DNA of 64,000 nucleotides from contig JAIXMG010000001.1 in the NCBI GenBank assembly GCA_025201345.1, positions 496,001 to 560,000 on the forward strand. The letters are read 5' to 3'. The notes beneath the pieces are model-generated. The model did not search any database, was not told the origin of the DNA, and saw only the letters and a program-made list of their open reading frames with translations. The first letter of the stretch is position 1, and every line of letters begins with the position of its first letter. This DNA comes from Thamnidium elegans. Its lineage: Eukaryota > Mucoromycota > Mucoromycetes > Mucorales > Mucoraceae. Below are positions 23,475-34,626 of this stretch, one piece after another. Position numbers and translations under genes: made by a program.

Positions 23475-23777
23475 ATGGAATCGCCTCAACAAACTACCAT
23501 TTCTTCTTCTACATTTAAAAAGTCAGACTTTACGTTTGACCAAGACTTTAACAATATTATCGATCTTTTATTGAATGGAAGTAATTCTGATGCTGTTGGA
23601 AAAGCTGTTGCGCAATTAGACGAAAAGTTTGAAAACGCGAAACAAGTATTAGATTCTTTACCTGGTTTGCAATACACTAAAGAAGAACAAGAGGTTATTC
23701 TCGCTCAAGAACTAAAAGTATTGGAACGCAAAAAAAAGCAACTTGAATCATACAAGCACCTGACCACTTTAAATTAA
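23475..23777 (+). CDS. MED9: Mediator subunit 9
   Basis: A 100-residue intron-free protein matching MED9, the middle-module Mediator subunit (Cse2 in yeast). The conserved C-terminal helical motif is clear: LPGLQYTKEEQEVIL, followed by a helix ending KKKQLESYKHL. This corresponds position by position to the animal MED9 pattern of a short Pro-Gly turn, a Glu/Gln-rich helix and a Lys-Tyr-Lys end. The N-terminal half contains a helix FNNIIDLLLNG-x-SDAVGKAVAQLDEKF. The start at 23475 follows a T-rich tract and gives the normal domain length. Tail residues outside the domain are few. Confidence 0.75.
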   Translation: MESPQQTTISSSTFKKSDFTFDQDFNNIIDLLLNGSNSDAVGKAVAQLDEKFENAKQVLDSLPGLQYTKEEQEVILAQELKVLERKKKQLESYKHLTTLN

Positions 23778-25164
23778 ATACTAATACTGCTATCATACCC
23801 CCCTTCCATTTATATTCTCAATAACAATAAATAGTTCTGCGAATATACGGCTCATCGTGCACAGATACTACAATAAAGCATGAAACTTTTGTCTCACTGC
23901 TATAAAATATAGTTTCAGAACTTGTATATATTAGAATACATCGCATGGTCTTTGAGAATATTTATTAAAGTTTTTTTTTTTTAACACTTAGAGGGTTAGT
24001 GATAAAGACATTGTGCTTTTAAAAAAATTTGATTTATATTTTATTATAATAAGAAAACACATATCATTTTCATTTTGACACTATAGAATTTAACTTTTTT
24101 TTTTATGAATAATATACAACTAAAAAAAAACATTCTTCATACATACAAATCTTAACTTTATATCACGTTTGCACCAAAAGTTATCGCGTACCAAAAAAGC
24201 GTATTTTAAGCAAGGAAAAATCGTAAACTGCAATCATCTAAAGATTGAAAGCAGGATAGGACGTATAAAAATGTTTATTGTATTCAAAACAATTAAAAAG
24301 AGATCTAAGGACTATAAGAATCCGTTCTAAAGTTGTTGTATTTATACCCTTTAATAAGTACACCAGCTTTGTCTCCTTATAAAAAAAAAAAAAAAAAAAA
24401 AAAGTTGTAGGCAGAAATAAAAATTAAATACAATGCAACATATAAATGAATAGTTTTATTTTTATACAAATATATCTTAGTCTAAAAGAAGTACAGTTGG
24501 AAGTGTGATACAATACGTGTCGTATTTACTTAATAGTTTACCTTATCTTATACTTTGCGACACATATTATGTCGCAGCTAAATTCAAAGGATTTCCTGTA
24601 GGTATTATTACTTAAAAGCTATATTTTTGAAGGCGATTTTTGAAGTGGCGTTGTCATTTGTGATATCCTCTGTACTTGTTTCTGCGAACAGTGCAGGTGT
24701 ACTTTTGCTCATCGTCCAAACACATGCTTGTACTTACTTATCTGTAGAGGGTTTATACTTTTTCTATCTAAAAAATAAACTGAGCCTTAAAAAAAAAGGC
24801 TTCTCTAAGGAATAATGACATTTGTCCTCCCAAAACAAAGCAGTCGGAAACATATTACTTTTCATTAAATCAGATAATTTATAGAATTAGTGTTACAAAA
24901 TCACATTAACCCTTTAAGATTTTTCGAAACATATCCCTTCAGCCTTTTTTTTTTAGAAACAAATAATCAAGTAACTGCTCTTGCTTGTGTTCCAATCCTT
25001 GTGGTTACATTTGTATTTTCTGTTACTGCAAACTAGTCTTTTTCTATCCGCCAAATATCCCTTTTCGCGCGTCATCATGTCCATATTTAATGGGCGCGAA
25101 TTGTTTACTAATTTTTTTTTTTTTTTTTAATTAAAAAAAAGTGTTTCTTTTCAAAAAAAATATT
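23778..25164. other. Intergenic AT-rich stretch
   Basis: About 1.4 kb without a supported gene. It contains A tracts (one of about 24 at 24380-24403) and scattered T runs. The ORF at 24627-24815 has no recognisable features. The end of the stretch is the promoter region of the Snf5 gene. Confidence 0.55.
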
Positions 25165-27596
25165 ATGCAACCCAACTTTTTGCTTTTGCAGCAACAAGCT
25201 ATGGAACAACATATGCAACATCAAAGAGCTGTTGCTGCTACTGCTGCTGACGCTGCTCGAGTGCAAATACCTGATCAAGTTGGAAACGAATGGCTTCAAC
25301 AACAACAACGGATGCCAATGACTATGCTCTCTCAACAGCAACAGCAGTTAGAAAATGAAACTAGACTTAAACAACAAAAGCTTACTTCCATGTATTCACA
25401 ACAAGCACAACAACAAAAGTTACAACAAAGACAACTCCAACAACAACAAATTCAACAACAACAGCAGCGGCAACTTCAACAAGAACAACAGTTACAACAA
25501 CAGCAGCTACAACAACAACTGATTCAACAACAGTCCATGGCAGCTATGCATCAATTTTCTACACGCCCTACACAAACACAACCTATCATACCTCCCGGTA
25601 AAATAACTCTAGTAAAAACTCCAATAGAAAAAAAAAAGATGAATCAATATATTGAACACGATCACTCTTATCAAATTGCGCTTGACGCTCAATACAAACG
25701 ACATTTAGAATTAGCACAAACTAAAAAGTTGGAAATTGACGTTGCTAATAATGAACGTGAAATGAGAGCACAGAGTAGAGGTGTCTTGGTATTTGGAAAA
25801 GGGTATGACGGTTATGGTAATGGAAAGACAGGGTTTCAAACTAGAATTTTATATCCACAAGAAAAAAAGCGTAAAAGACATCATTACTCTAATCGATTGT
25901 AAGTGCATTACGTTTAAACATTAAGTTTTTATTTAACAATTTAATAATTATCAAGGTCTTTTGAAAAAGTGAACGAACAAGCAAACAAAGAAGAGACTTT
26001 AGTACCTATTCGATTAGATGTTGAAAACGATGGATATAAAATAAGAGATACGTTTACTTGGAATATCAATGGTAAAATAAGCTTTTTTTTTTTTTTTTTT
26101 GACAGATTTAAAATTAATTCCTATATATAGAGTCAACTATTACACCTGATCAATTTGCCGAAATAACGTGCGAGGATTTACGTTTACCTGTATCGATTTT
26201 CGTACCTCTTATCGCAACTAGTATCAAAGATCAAATTCAAGATTACCTTACTACAAGCATAAACGAATCAACACCGTTAGATGATAGTGCCTATAAGGTC
26301 ATTCAAGAGTACAAGAAACAAAAGACAGAGCATAATACAATTCAGGAAACAAGTGAAATAAATGAAAAGAGTGCAAAAAGTGCAAAAGCTGATTTAAGAA
26401 CTGTCATCAAGGTAATTTTTTCTTTAAAAAAAATATGTACGTATATATTTCTAATACATAGGTTTTCTCTTTTCTTTTTTTTTTTTTTTTTTTTTTTTTT
26501 TTGTAGCTTGATATTATTGTTGGTAATAGAATTTTGGTAGATCACTTTGAATGGGATATTACTTGTACAAAAAACTCTCCAGAATCATTTGCCAATACAA
26601 TAGCTACGGATTTAGGTCTCGGTGGTGAATTCAAGTAAGTTGGAATATAAGAAAAAGAGAGAGAAAAGAGTTAAAAAATGATTTTTTTTTTCGTGCTGTA
26701 GAACTGCAATTGCTCATTCAATTCGTGAACAAATACATGTATATATCAAATCACTTTTATTAACAGGCTATGAATTTGACAATGAGCCAGTAGAGGTCGA
26801 GGATTTAAAACGTAGCTTTTTACCTACAATTTACAGTATAATTCGAGACAATAGTAATATAGAAAAATTCACACCATCATTAATAGAAGTAACAGATGCC
26901 GAGATTGCCAAGATAGAAAAGGGCAGAACACGAGAGTCAAGGTAAAATAATCAAAAATGATATTCTTTTTAGTGAACTATTAATCATTATTTTTATTTTC
27001 TAGACGTAAAAGAAGAGGTACTCGTAGTAGAAAAGGAACTGTGTTACCCGATCGTGAGCCCATACCCACATACCGTACAATTTTAGCTTCACCTCCTGAT
27101 CATGAAATGACAGACGACCAGTTTTTAAAAAGCATGCAGACTAATGATGCCAATAATACTTTACACAGTCAAAGAAGAAGTGCAGTTAAAGCTCGTATGA
27201 ATATTGCAGCAGAAGCAGCAGGTGTTTCATTAACTTCTGGTAAATTATCCAGTGATAACAATTTGTATAATCCAGTAATGTCTGTTCAATCAGGCGTTGA
27301 TATCGCCACACGCCCTATTTCCAGTAAGTAAAATGTTAAGGAAAGAAAACCTATATTTATTTATATAAATCTGATAATATTTTCAAGGTAAAACAGCCAA
27401 CTCTTTATGGAAATGCGTTGATTGCGGATGCTCTGCATTCGTGACAACAACCATCAGGGCAGGTCCTTCTGGCGATAAAAGTTTATGTAATGCGTGCGGG
27501 CTCTATAGATTTAAGTATAACTCTGCACGTCCGCAAAACTATACAGATAAAGATATGACTGATTTTCAAAATCGTAATTCAAAGTATAGAGCATAA
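25165..27596 (+). CDS. SNF5: SNF5/SMARCB1 subunit with C-terminal GATA zinc finger
   Basis: Core subunit of SWI/SNF-type chromatin remodellers. Seven exons: 25165-25898, 25956-26071, 26131-26411, 26507-26634, 26702-26941, 27004-27323, 27388-27596, all in phase, giving 675 residues. The N-terminus is Gln-rich, as in yeast Snf5. The two SNF5 repeats are visible as PVSIFVPLIATSIKDQIQDY and LDIIVGNRILVDHFEWDI with DLGLGGEF, followed by a basic RRKRRGTRSRK stretch. The last exon adds a GATA-type finger: WKCVDCGCSAF, then RAGPSGDKSLCNACGLYRFK (C-x2-C-x20-C-x2-C). The SNF5 domain and the finger are in one continuous frame across a phase-1 intron. The start is uncertain, since TTTTTGCTTTTGCAG at the extreme 5' end could be an acceptor of an unseen upstream intron, in which case translation begins elsewhere. 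Confidence 0.85.
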
Positions 27597-28957
27597 GAAA
27601 ATCCTTTTCTATTCTATGTTAACTAAATAAACCCTCCCCCCCCCCCATTTTGAAATGCAATTGATTTTGATACAGCTCTCCTTATGCGATATTTGAAAGT
27701 ATATATTTGGTGATTATCTAAAATACCAAGAATATTTCTTGAATTAGAAAAAAGAGAGTATTTAGTTACAATTAAAGCTTTTTTCAAATGAAGCAAATGT
27801 TGTTAAAATCCGATGCTTGAGCCTACCCCAAACAGTAACGTTTGTTAACATTTATCCGAATATGGTAAACATATTTTCCGTAATATCCAAAAGAAAAAGT
27901 GTAACGTATTACTTTTCAATTTCGCTTATCCACATTTATAAAAAAGGAATAAGTAAGCTCGAGCAGTAGCGAATATAGTGATTTATATATGTACGCAAGT
28001 ATCTCGAATTAAAAGGAGCTTATATATTTAGTATCCAACAGCTGTTACTGAATCTGGAACACCATTGTTAATATTTCCCAAGTCCGTTTCTTATAGGGAG
28101 ATCCCACAACACTGGCGATACTTGCTCGTTATTCAAAGACCTTTATTTCGGTTGTAACATAAACCGGATATGGTGTAACCTTTCTTCTTTTTTTTTACTT
28201 CCGGGGTTATAAATACATTATTCAGCATTGGAAATAAAAGAAAGACGAATTGAAACACTCAATTATATGTAGAGAAAAGGTTTGTTAGTGTATTTAATAG
28301 TCTACGATCCCTTACTTGCCAGGTACCGATTATATTTTTCGAAAATATTAAAAAGAGGCATTTATAACTGCAGGGCGATCTTTCTGCTTTTCATCTAAAC
28401 CCTAAACTATCTGAATTTGAAGTAATGCCCCACTATTTTTTATTTTTTTCATATAAATGCTACATGGCACACGTTTGTTATAAGTTTGTCATTTACCGAA
28501 AACAGCGTATGATGTTTACTGAGCCGATAGTGATGAAACAATGATTGGTTAATCGGGGCAGGCATTACCCAGGTGTGCCCTGAACGAATTCAATCTCTGA
28601 CTTGTACTACATTTCCGTTTTATTCTTTTAGCTTCTTCAGGCCCTTGTCTTTTTTTTTTTTTTTTTTTTTTTTTTTTGGTATTTGGTATTTGGTATTTAG
28701 TATATTTTCATGTGTTAAATAATGTGAGTATTATAAAAAATAAGTTAGACTGTGTAATCTACTTAGTTACAGAAAAATGGTAAGGGCTGTGACACGATGG
28801 CTAAAAGTTCTGGTGAACTCCATTTCGGATCTGGATAAACTTACGGTATTCTAAATGAAGAGTTGACTTGCTTTTTTTTTTCCGTCGCCGTGCATATAAG
28901 TAAAAATGTTTTTCATCATTTGTTTATTATTGTTCTTTCTTTTATCTATCACAACAA
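27597..28957. other. Intergenic stretch, nothing recognised
   Basis: About 1.36 kb without supported genes. It contains a C run at 27636-27646, a T tract near 28650-28677 followed by three TTTGGTA repeats, and no tRNA-like box pair. The last few hundred bases presumably hold the FKBP promoter. Confidence 0.55.
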
Positions 28958-29859
28958 ATGAATAAGAATATACACTTATGCCAAATTATCCTTCTTGGAT
29001 TACTTATATCCTTTGTAAACACACAACAGCAACCAGCAAAATTTCACACAAGTTAGAAATTATTGTTGATATATTTTATTGTCGCATAGATACTGACATT
29101 TTTTTTTCTCACTTTTAGACGTTTTACGGTACGCATCGACATGTAGAGAAAAAGTGAGTTCAGACTCAAATATTACACTTCGATATGTTGCAAGGATTCT
29201 AGAAACAAATGAAATTATTGAGAGCAGAATACTCGACTTAAAACCAGGTACAATTGATGAAAAGGATGTAGTGTATCCATGTACTGATGTCATTTTTTTT
29301 TTTAGGGGAATTAACAGTGGTAAAAGGTAAATTAAAGATGAACCATTGTAATAATAGCGATACTAATCAATTTTTGATACATAGGATTAGAGCAAGGAAT
29401 ACAGGGTATGTGTACAGGAGAAGTTCGTCGATTATCAGTTCCAACATCACTACATATATGTAAGTTTCATGAGAATTTCAACACATCATATACACACGCT
29501 CGCGCACAAACAAAATACAAGTACAAAACCTAATATTTCTTTCTTTCTTTTTTCTTCCTTTTATGCTTATAGCAAATGATGGACAAGTTTCAAATAAAGG
29601 TAAAATCTACTTTTCTCTCTTTTTTAAAAAAAAAGTTGTTGACTAATCCTTTCTCTACAGCGATTGTGTACGATGTAGAAGTTTTAAAAATCCAAAGTCC
29701 GCAAATCTTGTAAATATGCAAACATTTCATCATGCTGAGCGTACAATACTAATATAAAAAAAAATTTATTGTAGTACACCGATATTTTGGACGATGCTAT
29801 CATGTATGGCAGTAGCTTACTTTGTATTTGGTCGTTTAGCAGATCAAAAAATAAAATAA
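28958..29859 (+). CDS. ER-targeted, membrane-anchored FKBP-type protein
   Basis: FKBP-fold peptidyl-prolyl isomerase-like protein with an N-terminal signal (NIHLCQIILLGLLISFV) and a C-terminal membrane segment (MLSCMAVAYFVFG) ending in basic residues. Seven exons: 28958-29051, 29119-29247, 29306-29326, 29385-29459, 29573-29599, 29661-29709, 29775-29859. They sum to 159 residues with all phases consistent; two exons are only 21 and 27 bases. FKBP landmarks are VLRYASTCREKVSSDSNITLRYVA, then VVKGLEQGIQGMCTGEVRRLSVP, then IVYDVEVLKI. Several positions that usually line the FK506 pocket, such as the FDSS segment, are replaced (EIIESR), so catalytic activity is doubtful. It resembles FKBP2-like secretory-pathway members. 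The first intron has an unusual GTTAGA donor. Confidence 0.75.
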
Positions 29860-29936
29860 ATATGTTTATACAAATTATTTTATTTATTATAATGATATTT
29901 TTATTTTTATTTTTTTTTGTGGGCGGTCATATCAGA

Positions 29937-32894
29937 CTAATGTAATGATGTATGATTTATTGTATTCCATTGTTCCTCAACATCAGGTAAAGGTCCCCAC
30001 CCATCTTCTTCATCTTGTTCTTCTGGATGATTAGGAGATGATCTATGTGAAGAGTACATGGGTCCAGTAGTGGCTGGCATAGGAGCATAATAATAATAAG
30101 GCTGTGGAGGGGCTGATGTATACATTGCAGAAGGATCCATACCATAGTATACCATACCATTTGCTTCATAACCAGGAGGCAACTGTAATCCATTTGGCCC
30201 ATGAATAAATGGTGGATAGAATTTTGTGTTAGGATTCATATGAGGACTTGAATCACCACCAACAGAATTATTGGGTGAGGTGGATACAGCAACTGGTGAA
30301 GAAGGCATACCCATAGGGTATGGCATGGCATACATTGGACTACCATTGGAACCATTGGGAATCATGGGTAAATAAGTGATATTGCCTCCATTCAATTGGT
30401 GATGAGGTTGTGGATAATACATGGGTACATTATGAGATTGATGTTGTTGTTGTTGTTGCTGTTCATCAACATCACTATTTACTTCATCCCTTTGTCTCCA
30501 ATTATCATCAAAATGACGTCGTGGTTTATAGTTGGTATTATTATTCTTTCTAAGGTTAACTTCAGGCTGAGGACTACTACTATAACTTTTGACTATTGGC
30601 GATTCCTTTTCTTTAGGTGCAGTCATACCTAAAATCTGTTCATTCTTTACCCAATCTGGTTCTTCATCAGCTTCTAAAATAATTTCTACATCTGAATCCT
30701 CATCATCAAGTTGATATTCCTCTTCAACCACAGGTGGAGATGGCACTTCCGTCTTTTGTGAAAAGTATCCTCTACTCTTTTTAGGCTCCTTGTTATAATT
30801 AAACCGTGCTTGATTAGCTTTTTTATCACTATTCCAATCAATACTAATATTTGATTGTGATGTACTCCATCCATCTGCACGTGTCTTTGGTTGATCTTCC
30901 CATCCCATGCGTCGTGCTTTAGGTTGTTCTTCCACAGTCCAGCTGGGCGATGATTCTACAATAGCAGGTGATGCGTTCCTAGAAGTAGTCGTACTAGCAA
31001 CACTTACATCTGTTACTTGAACAACAGGCTTTTCAACTGGTTTCTCTGTATCCCAAGAAACTACTTCAACTTTCTTAGTAGCAGCTTCTCCCCAACCATT
31101 ACCATCTTTACTTTCTGTCACTTTAGTTTCTTCCCAACCAATATTACTTTCTGTCACTTTGGATTCTCCCCAACCGTTGGTACTTTCTGTAGTTTGAGTT
31201 TTGACTTCAGCAATGGGTGTAGACCATCCACTACTTTCAGCTGAAGGATCCCACGGTTTATCTTCCTTTAAATTTTGATCTTCATTTCGTATAAAGTTTC
31301 CACTCATATTTTTATAACTTCGATGACGAGGTTTATCATTGGATTCATACTTGTTTTGAAAACTAGGTTTAATAAAAGGCTTTTCAGGTGGTGCATTTGC
31401 AGACATTTTGGCCCAAGATGATGACGCCTTTTCTTCAATAGGAATTTCATTCTTTGTAGCAGGGTTCTTTCCCCAGTTATTACTATCTACAGGTCGAGAG
31501 GATGTATGTTTAGATTGTGTCAAATGTGTTGATTGCTTGTCTACAGCAGGTTGAGATATTTCTACCCACGAAGTTGAGTTAGCATTCCAATCTTGTGTTT
31601 CTATGCTTTTCCAATCCTGTTGGACGGTAGTTTCTATACTTTTCCAATCTGGCTGAGTGACAGCGCCCCAACCATCTGATTCAGCCACTTCATTTGAATC
31701 TTTGTAATCATTTTTTAAGACAGGTGATTTTTTAGGATGAGATACATGGTTGGTAGGTTGTTGAATTTGAGTTTCGACAGTAACTGCGTTTCCAAGCGTC
31801 TCTGATTCTTGTAATCTATCTACAGACCCCCAAGCGCTGACGACCGGCTTATTATTTATAACAGGTGCAGTTGCAACGTCTACAAGTATATCTTCGGCCA
31901 CGGTGGTAGAATCAACTGTAATTTTGCCGTGTTCCTGCAAAGTTTCAGGGGTAACATTAGCCCAAGAATTATTTTCGACCACTTTTGCTATTTTTGTTGA
32001 CGAATTTAAATCAGGCCAGTTGTCTTTGGGACGATGTTGTCTGTGTCCATTGTTTTGGTAACCTCCTCTACCACCACGATGTCCTCGTCCTCTTTGAGAG
32101 AAATTATGTTTATGTGTATATGATTTTATTTCCGTTTGATCGTCAAGTTCAGACATATTTCTTCGTCGCCTTTCATTTGCTTCTTCTTCTCGTAATATTT
32201 CCTCATAACCACTATGGTCCCATTTTTTATACATTAAAGGATCCATACTTTGATCATAATTACTTTTCGTTTGATGGGGATTAGGGTTAAAATGTGGTTT
32301 ACTTGATGCTTCCGAGCTACTAGCAGGACGTGTTTCAGCAAATGAATCCTCTCTATAACGATCGTCATGACTCCAAAATAATCCAACATAAGGGACGAAA
32401 CTTGGGTCTTCAGCTAATTTTCGACGATATTCACGATGTTCTTGAATACGCTTTTCCTTTATCATTTCGTATTGTATTTCTTCAGTAGGTATACTATCCT
32501 CTGCAGCAGGTAACTTAATATCCTCATTTTCCTTTTCGTCTTTTGAGCCTTCATTAACATGAACTTTTGGTTCATCTAAAAAAAAAAAAAATATGGCGTT
32601 ACTTTTTCTTATCTTGTTTTATACAAGGTACTCGTAATGGTTATTCGAACCTTTTGGTTGTATAACAACAGTTTCTACTTTTTCTTCTTCAACATGAGGT
32701 TCTTCTAATTGTTCTACTTCCTGGTTGCCAGTCTCTTCTTCAGAGTCAGAGTCATACTCAGAGTCAGTTACTTCCAACTCAGAGTCGGTTTCGTTTTCTT
32801 CGCCTGTAGAATAGGATCCTAAACTGTCATCTTCTGAATTAGTCAAATCTTCTTCAGAATCGTAACCTCTTCGCGTCTGTAATAATCTTGACAT
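29937..32894 (-). CDS. CASC3/Barentsz-like RNA-binding protein, Trp-rich
   Basis: Two exons, 32651-32894 and 29937-32575, join in phase 1 to 960 residues (donor GTTCGA, weak). The N-terminus is acidic with many Ser/Asp/Glu. A short region with DPSFVPYVGLFWSHDDRYRED matches the Btz box of CASC3 (MLN51/Barentsz), the part that binds eIF4A3 in the exon-junction complex. Next come RGG-like sequence (GRGHRGGRGG) and a long disordered region with about 25 Trp residues in WG, GW or SW contexts (NGWGES, IGWEET, MGWEDQ). The C-terminus is Gln/Pro/Tyr/Met-rich and ends near EEDGWGPLPDVEEQW. The Btz match is the only domain evidence; other low-complexity RNA-binding proteins cannot be excluded. The start follows from the open frame and a normal upstream context. 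Confidence 0.6.
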
Positions 32895-33553
32895 TGTGTC
32901 TTAATGTAACAAGAGAGGGAAAGTAGTCAAATAATAACAAAAAGTTTCCTGCAGTGTGAGAGAAAGAAGTAGAATCAAGGAGAACGAAAAAAAACATTAC
33001 GTGACTCGTTTGTGGGCCTTGAAAATGGAAATGGCCCTTACCGCCATTCCCAGCTTGAAAATTAACTTGGATAGCTATTAACTTCAATGAACCACTGCAT
33101 AAGTTTTATTTTAAAAAGATTCAATAAGCATAAAATTACCTGAGAAAAGTTTACGTCTCCAAAAAAAAAAAAGCCTGGTGGCACGTTCTATTCAATTATA
33201 AAGTTGTTAAAATGAATTTTTATAATAGCTTGAGCAATATACAGTGTTTATAACCTCTTCTTGAGATAAACATCCTTTGAAGACAAATAGGTCTCAAATC
33301 GGACAGATAATCCTTCCTTTACACCGGAAGCGTAACAAGATGGGCAATTTATTCTTCCCGTTAAATTGCTTTTAAATTTGTTCACAAAGAACAAATCAGC
33401 ACTTTCTGTAATTTTTATAGGTGTCACGGCAGCTTAAGAAAGTTGCCATTTTCTTGTCTGGATTTAAATTAGTAACAATAATGATAATACACCACAAAAG
33501 ATGCCCCTTTTCTTTTTCTCTTCTTTTTATATTTACGCACATATATAACAGAT
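32895..33553. other. Divergent promoter region
   Basis: This 659-base gap between the divergent CASC3-like and BSD-domain genes has no gene. It is moderately AT-rich with short A tracts. No clear regulatory box was recognised. Confidence 0.55.
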
Positions 33554-34192
33554 ATGACAGACGAATCAAACTCTAGCACAAATAAAGCGGGATTCTTTGG
33601 TAGCTCCTTCTTTTCTAATGTGAGTTCAAGTGTAACAGCGCTTTCTCAAACCATTCAAACCAAAGGGTTGCCCGAGATGAACAAACGATTGAATGAATTA
33701 CAACAAAAGGCTCGTGAAATACCGGGACAGATTGCACTTTTACAAGGTGATTTAGAGCATGAACGAACAAGTTTTATTCAACAAAATAAAAATGCAGAAG
33801 CTGGTGCTCATCGACCTGTAGCAAAAGGTTCAGGTAAATAACAAATAAGAATAAAATAAAAATAAAAAATTAATTTGTAAGCGTAGAACCAGTTGCACCT
33901 TGGGTTGGCTATAATGGATATGAAAAGGAAATGAAAGAAGCTATTATAAATATATCAAAAGTACTGGTTTCTTATTTATTTTTTTGCATTGTAAAAATGT
34001 TTATTTATAGATTCTCTCTGTTTAATAGGATGAACGGAATTTTTTGATTTCTCCACCTGAAGATACTAGTTTTCAATTTGATTTAAATGCTTATAGTCAA
34101 AGTGCTCAAGCTGCATTAAAAGAAGATCAGGTATTATCAAAGATGAGATTTACTCTTGTTCCACAACAGTAAGTAGTAGTATTACGATTAAA

Positions 34193-34265
<73 letters not shown>

Positions 34266-34618
34266 AAAAGCTTAGAGTGCAGGAACCTACTTTCTGGAGA
34301 AATTACTTTTATAGAGTAACTATCGCTAAACAAAATGTATTAAGTCACCCTCCCACAGAACAAGAAGTAAAAGAGGATGATACTGTTTTGTTTAATTTCC
34401 AAGAAGAGGTTGATGAAGGAAGTGACAATGACTTTGAAGTAAAAAAGAATGGACAAAAGGATGAAATGAAGGTTGAACAAAAGGATGAAAAGAAGGTCGA
34501 GCAAAAGGATGAAAAGAAGGTCGAACAAAAGGATGAAAAGAAGGTTCAACAAAAGGATGAAGACTTTGAAGGAATGGAGGACTGGGAAATTGAGTTAAGA
34601 AAGGCAGCTATTCTTTAA
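33554..34618 (+). CDS. BSD-domain protein (BSDC1-like)
   Basis: Four exons, 33554-33833, 33887-33960, 34029-34168 and 34276-34618, give 278 residues. After a Ser/Thr-rich N-terminus and a helical stretch comes the BSD domain, with its conserved aromatic core VQEPTFWRNYFYRV preceded by LSKMRFTLVPQ. BSD domains occur in TFIIH p62, synapse-associated proteins and BSDC1; here the single domain near the C-terminus and the N-terminal GFFGSSFFSN resemble BSDC1 and SYAP1-like proteins. The tail carries an acidic/basic octapeptide repeat (VEQKDEKK, three exact and two degenerate copies). Intron 3 contains a 63-base A tract (34196-34258). Function in fungi is unknown. Confidence 0.75.
34196..34258. repeat. 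63-base poly(A) tract within an intron
   Basis: An uninterrupted run of A inside intron 3 of the BSD-domain gene, the longest homopolymer in the window. It may be polymorphic or an assembly estimate. Confidence 0.9.
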
Positions 34619-34626
34619 TAATTAAT

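Noticed and set aside
24627..24815. Plus-strand ORF of 62 residues
   Set aside because: Low-complexity end, no domain, no promoter or splice evidence.
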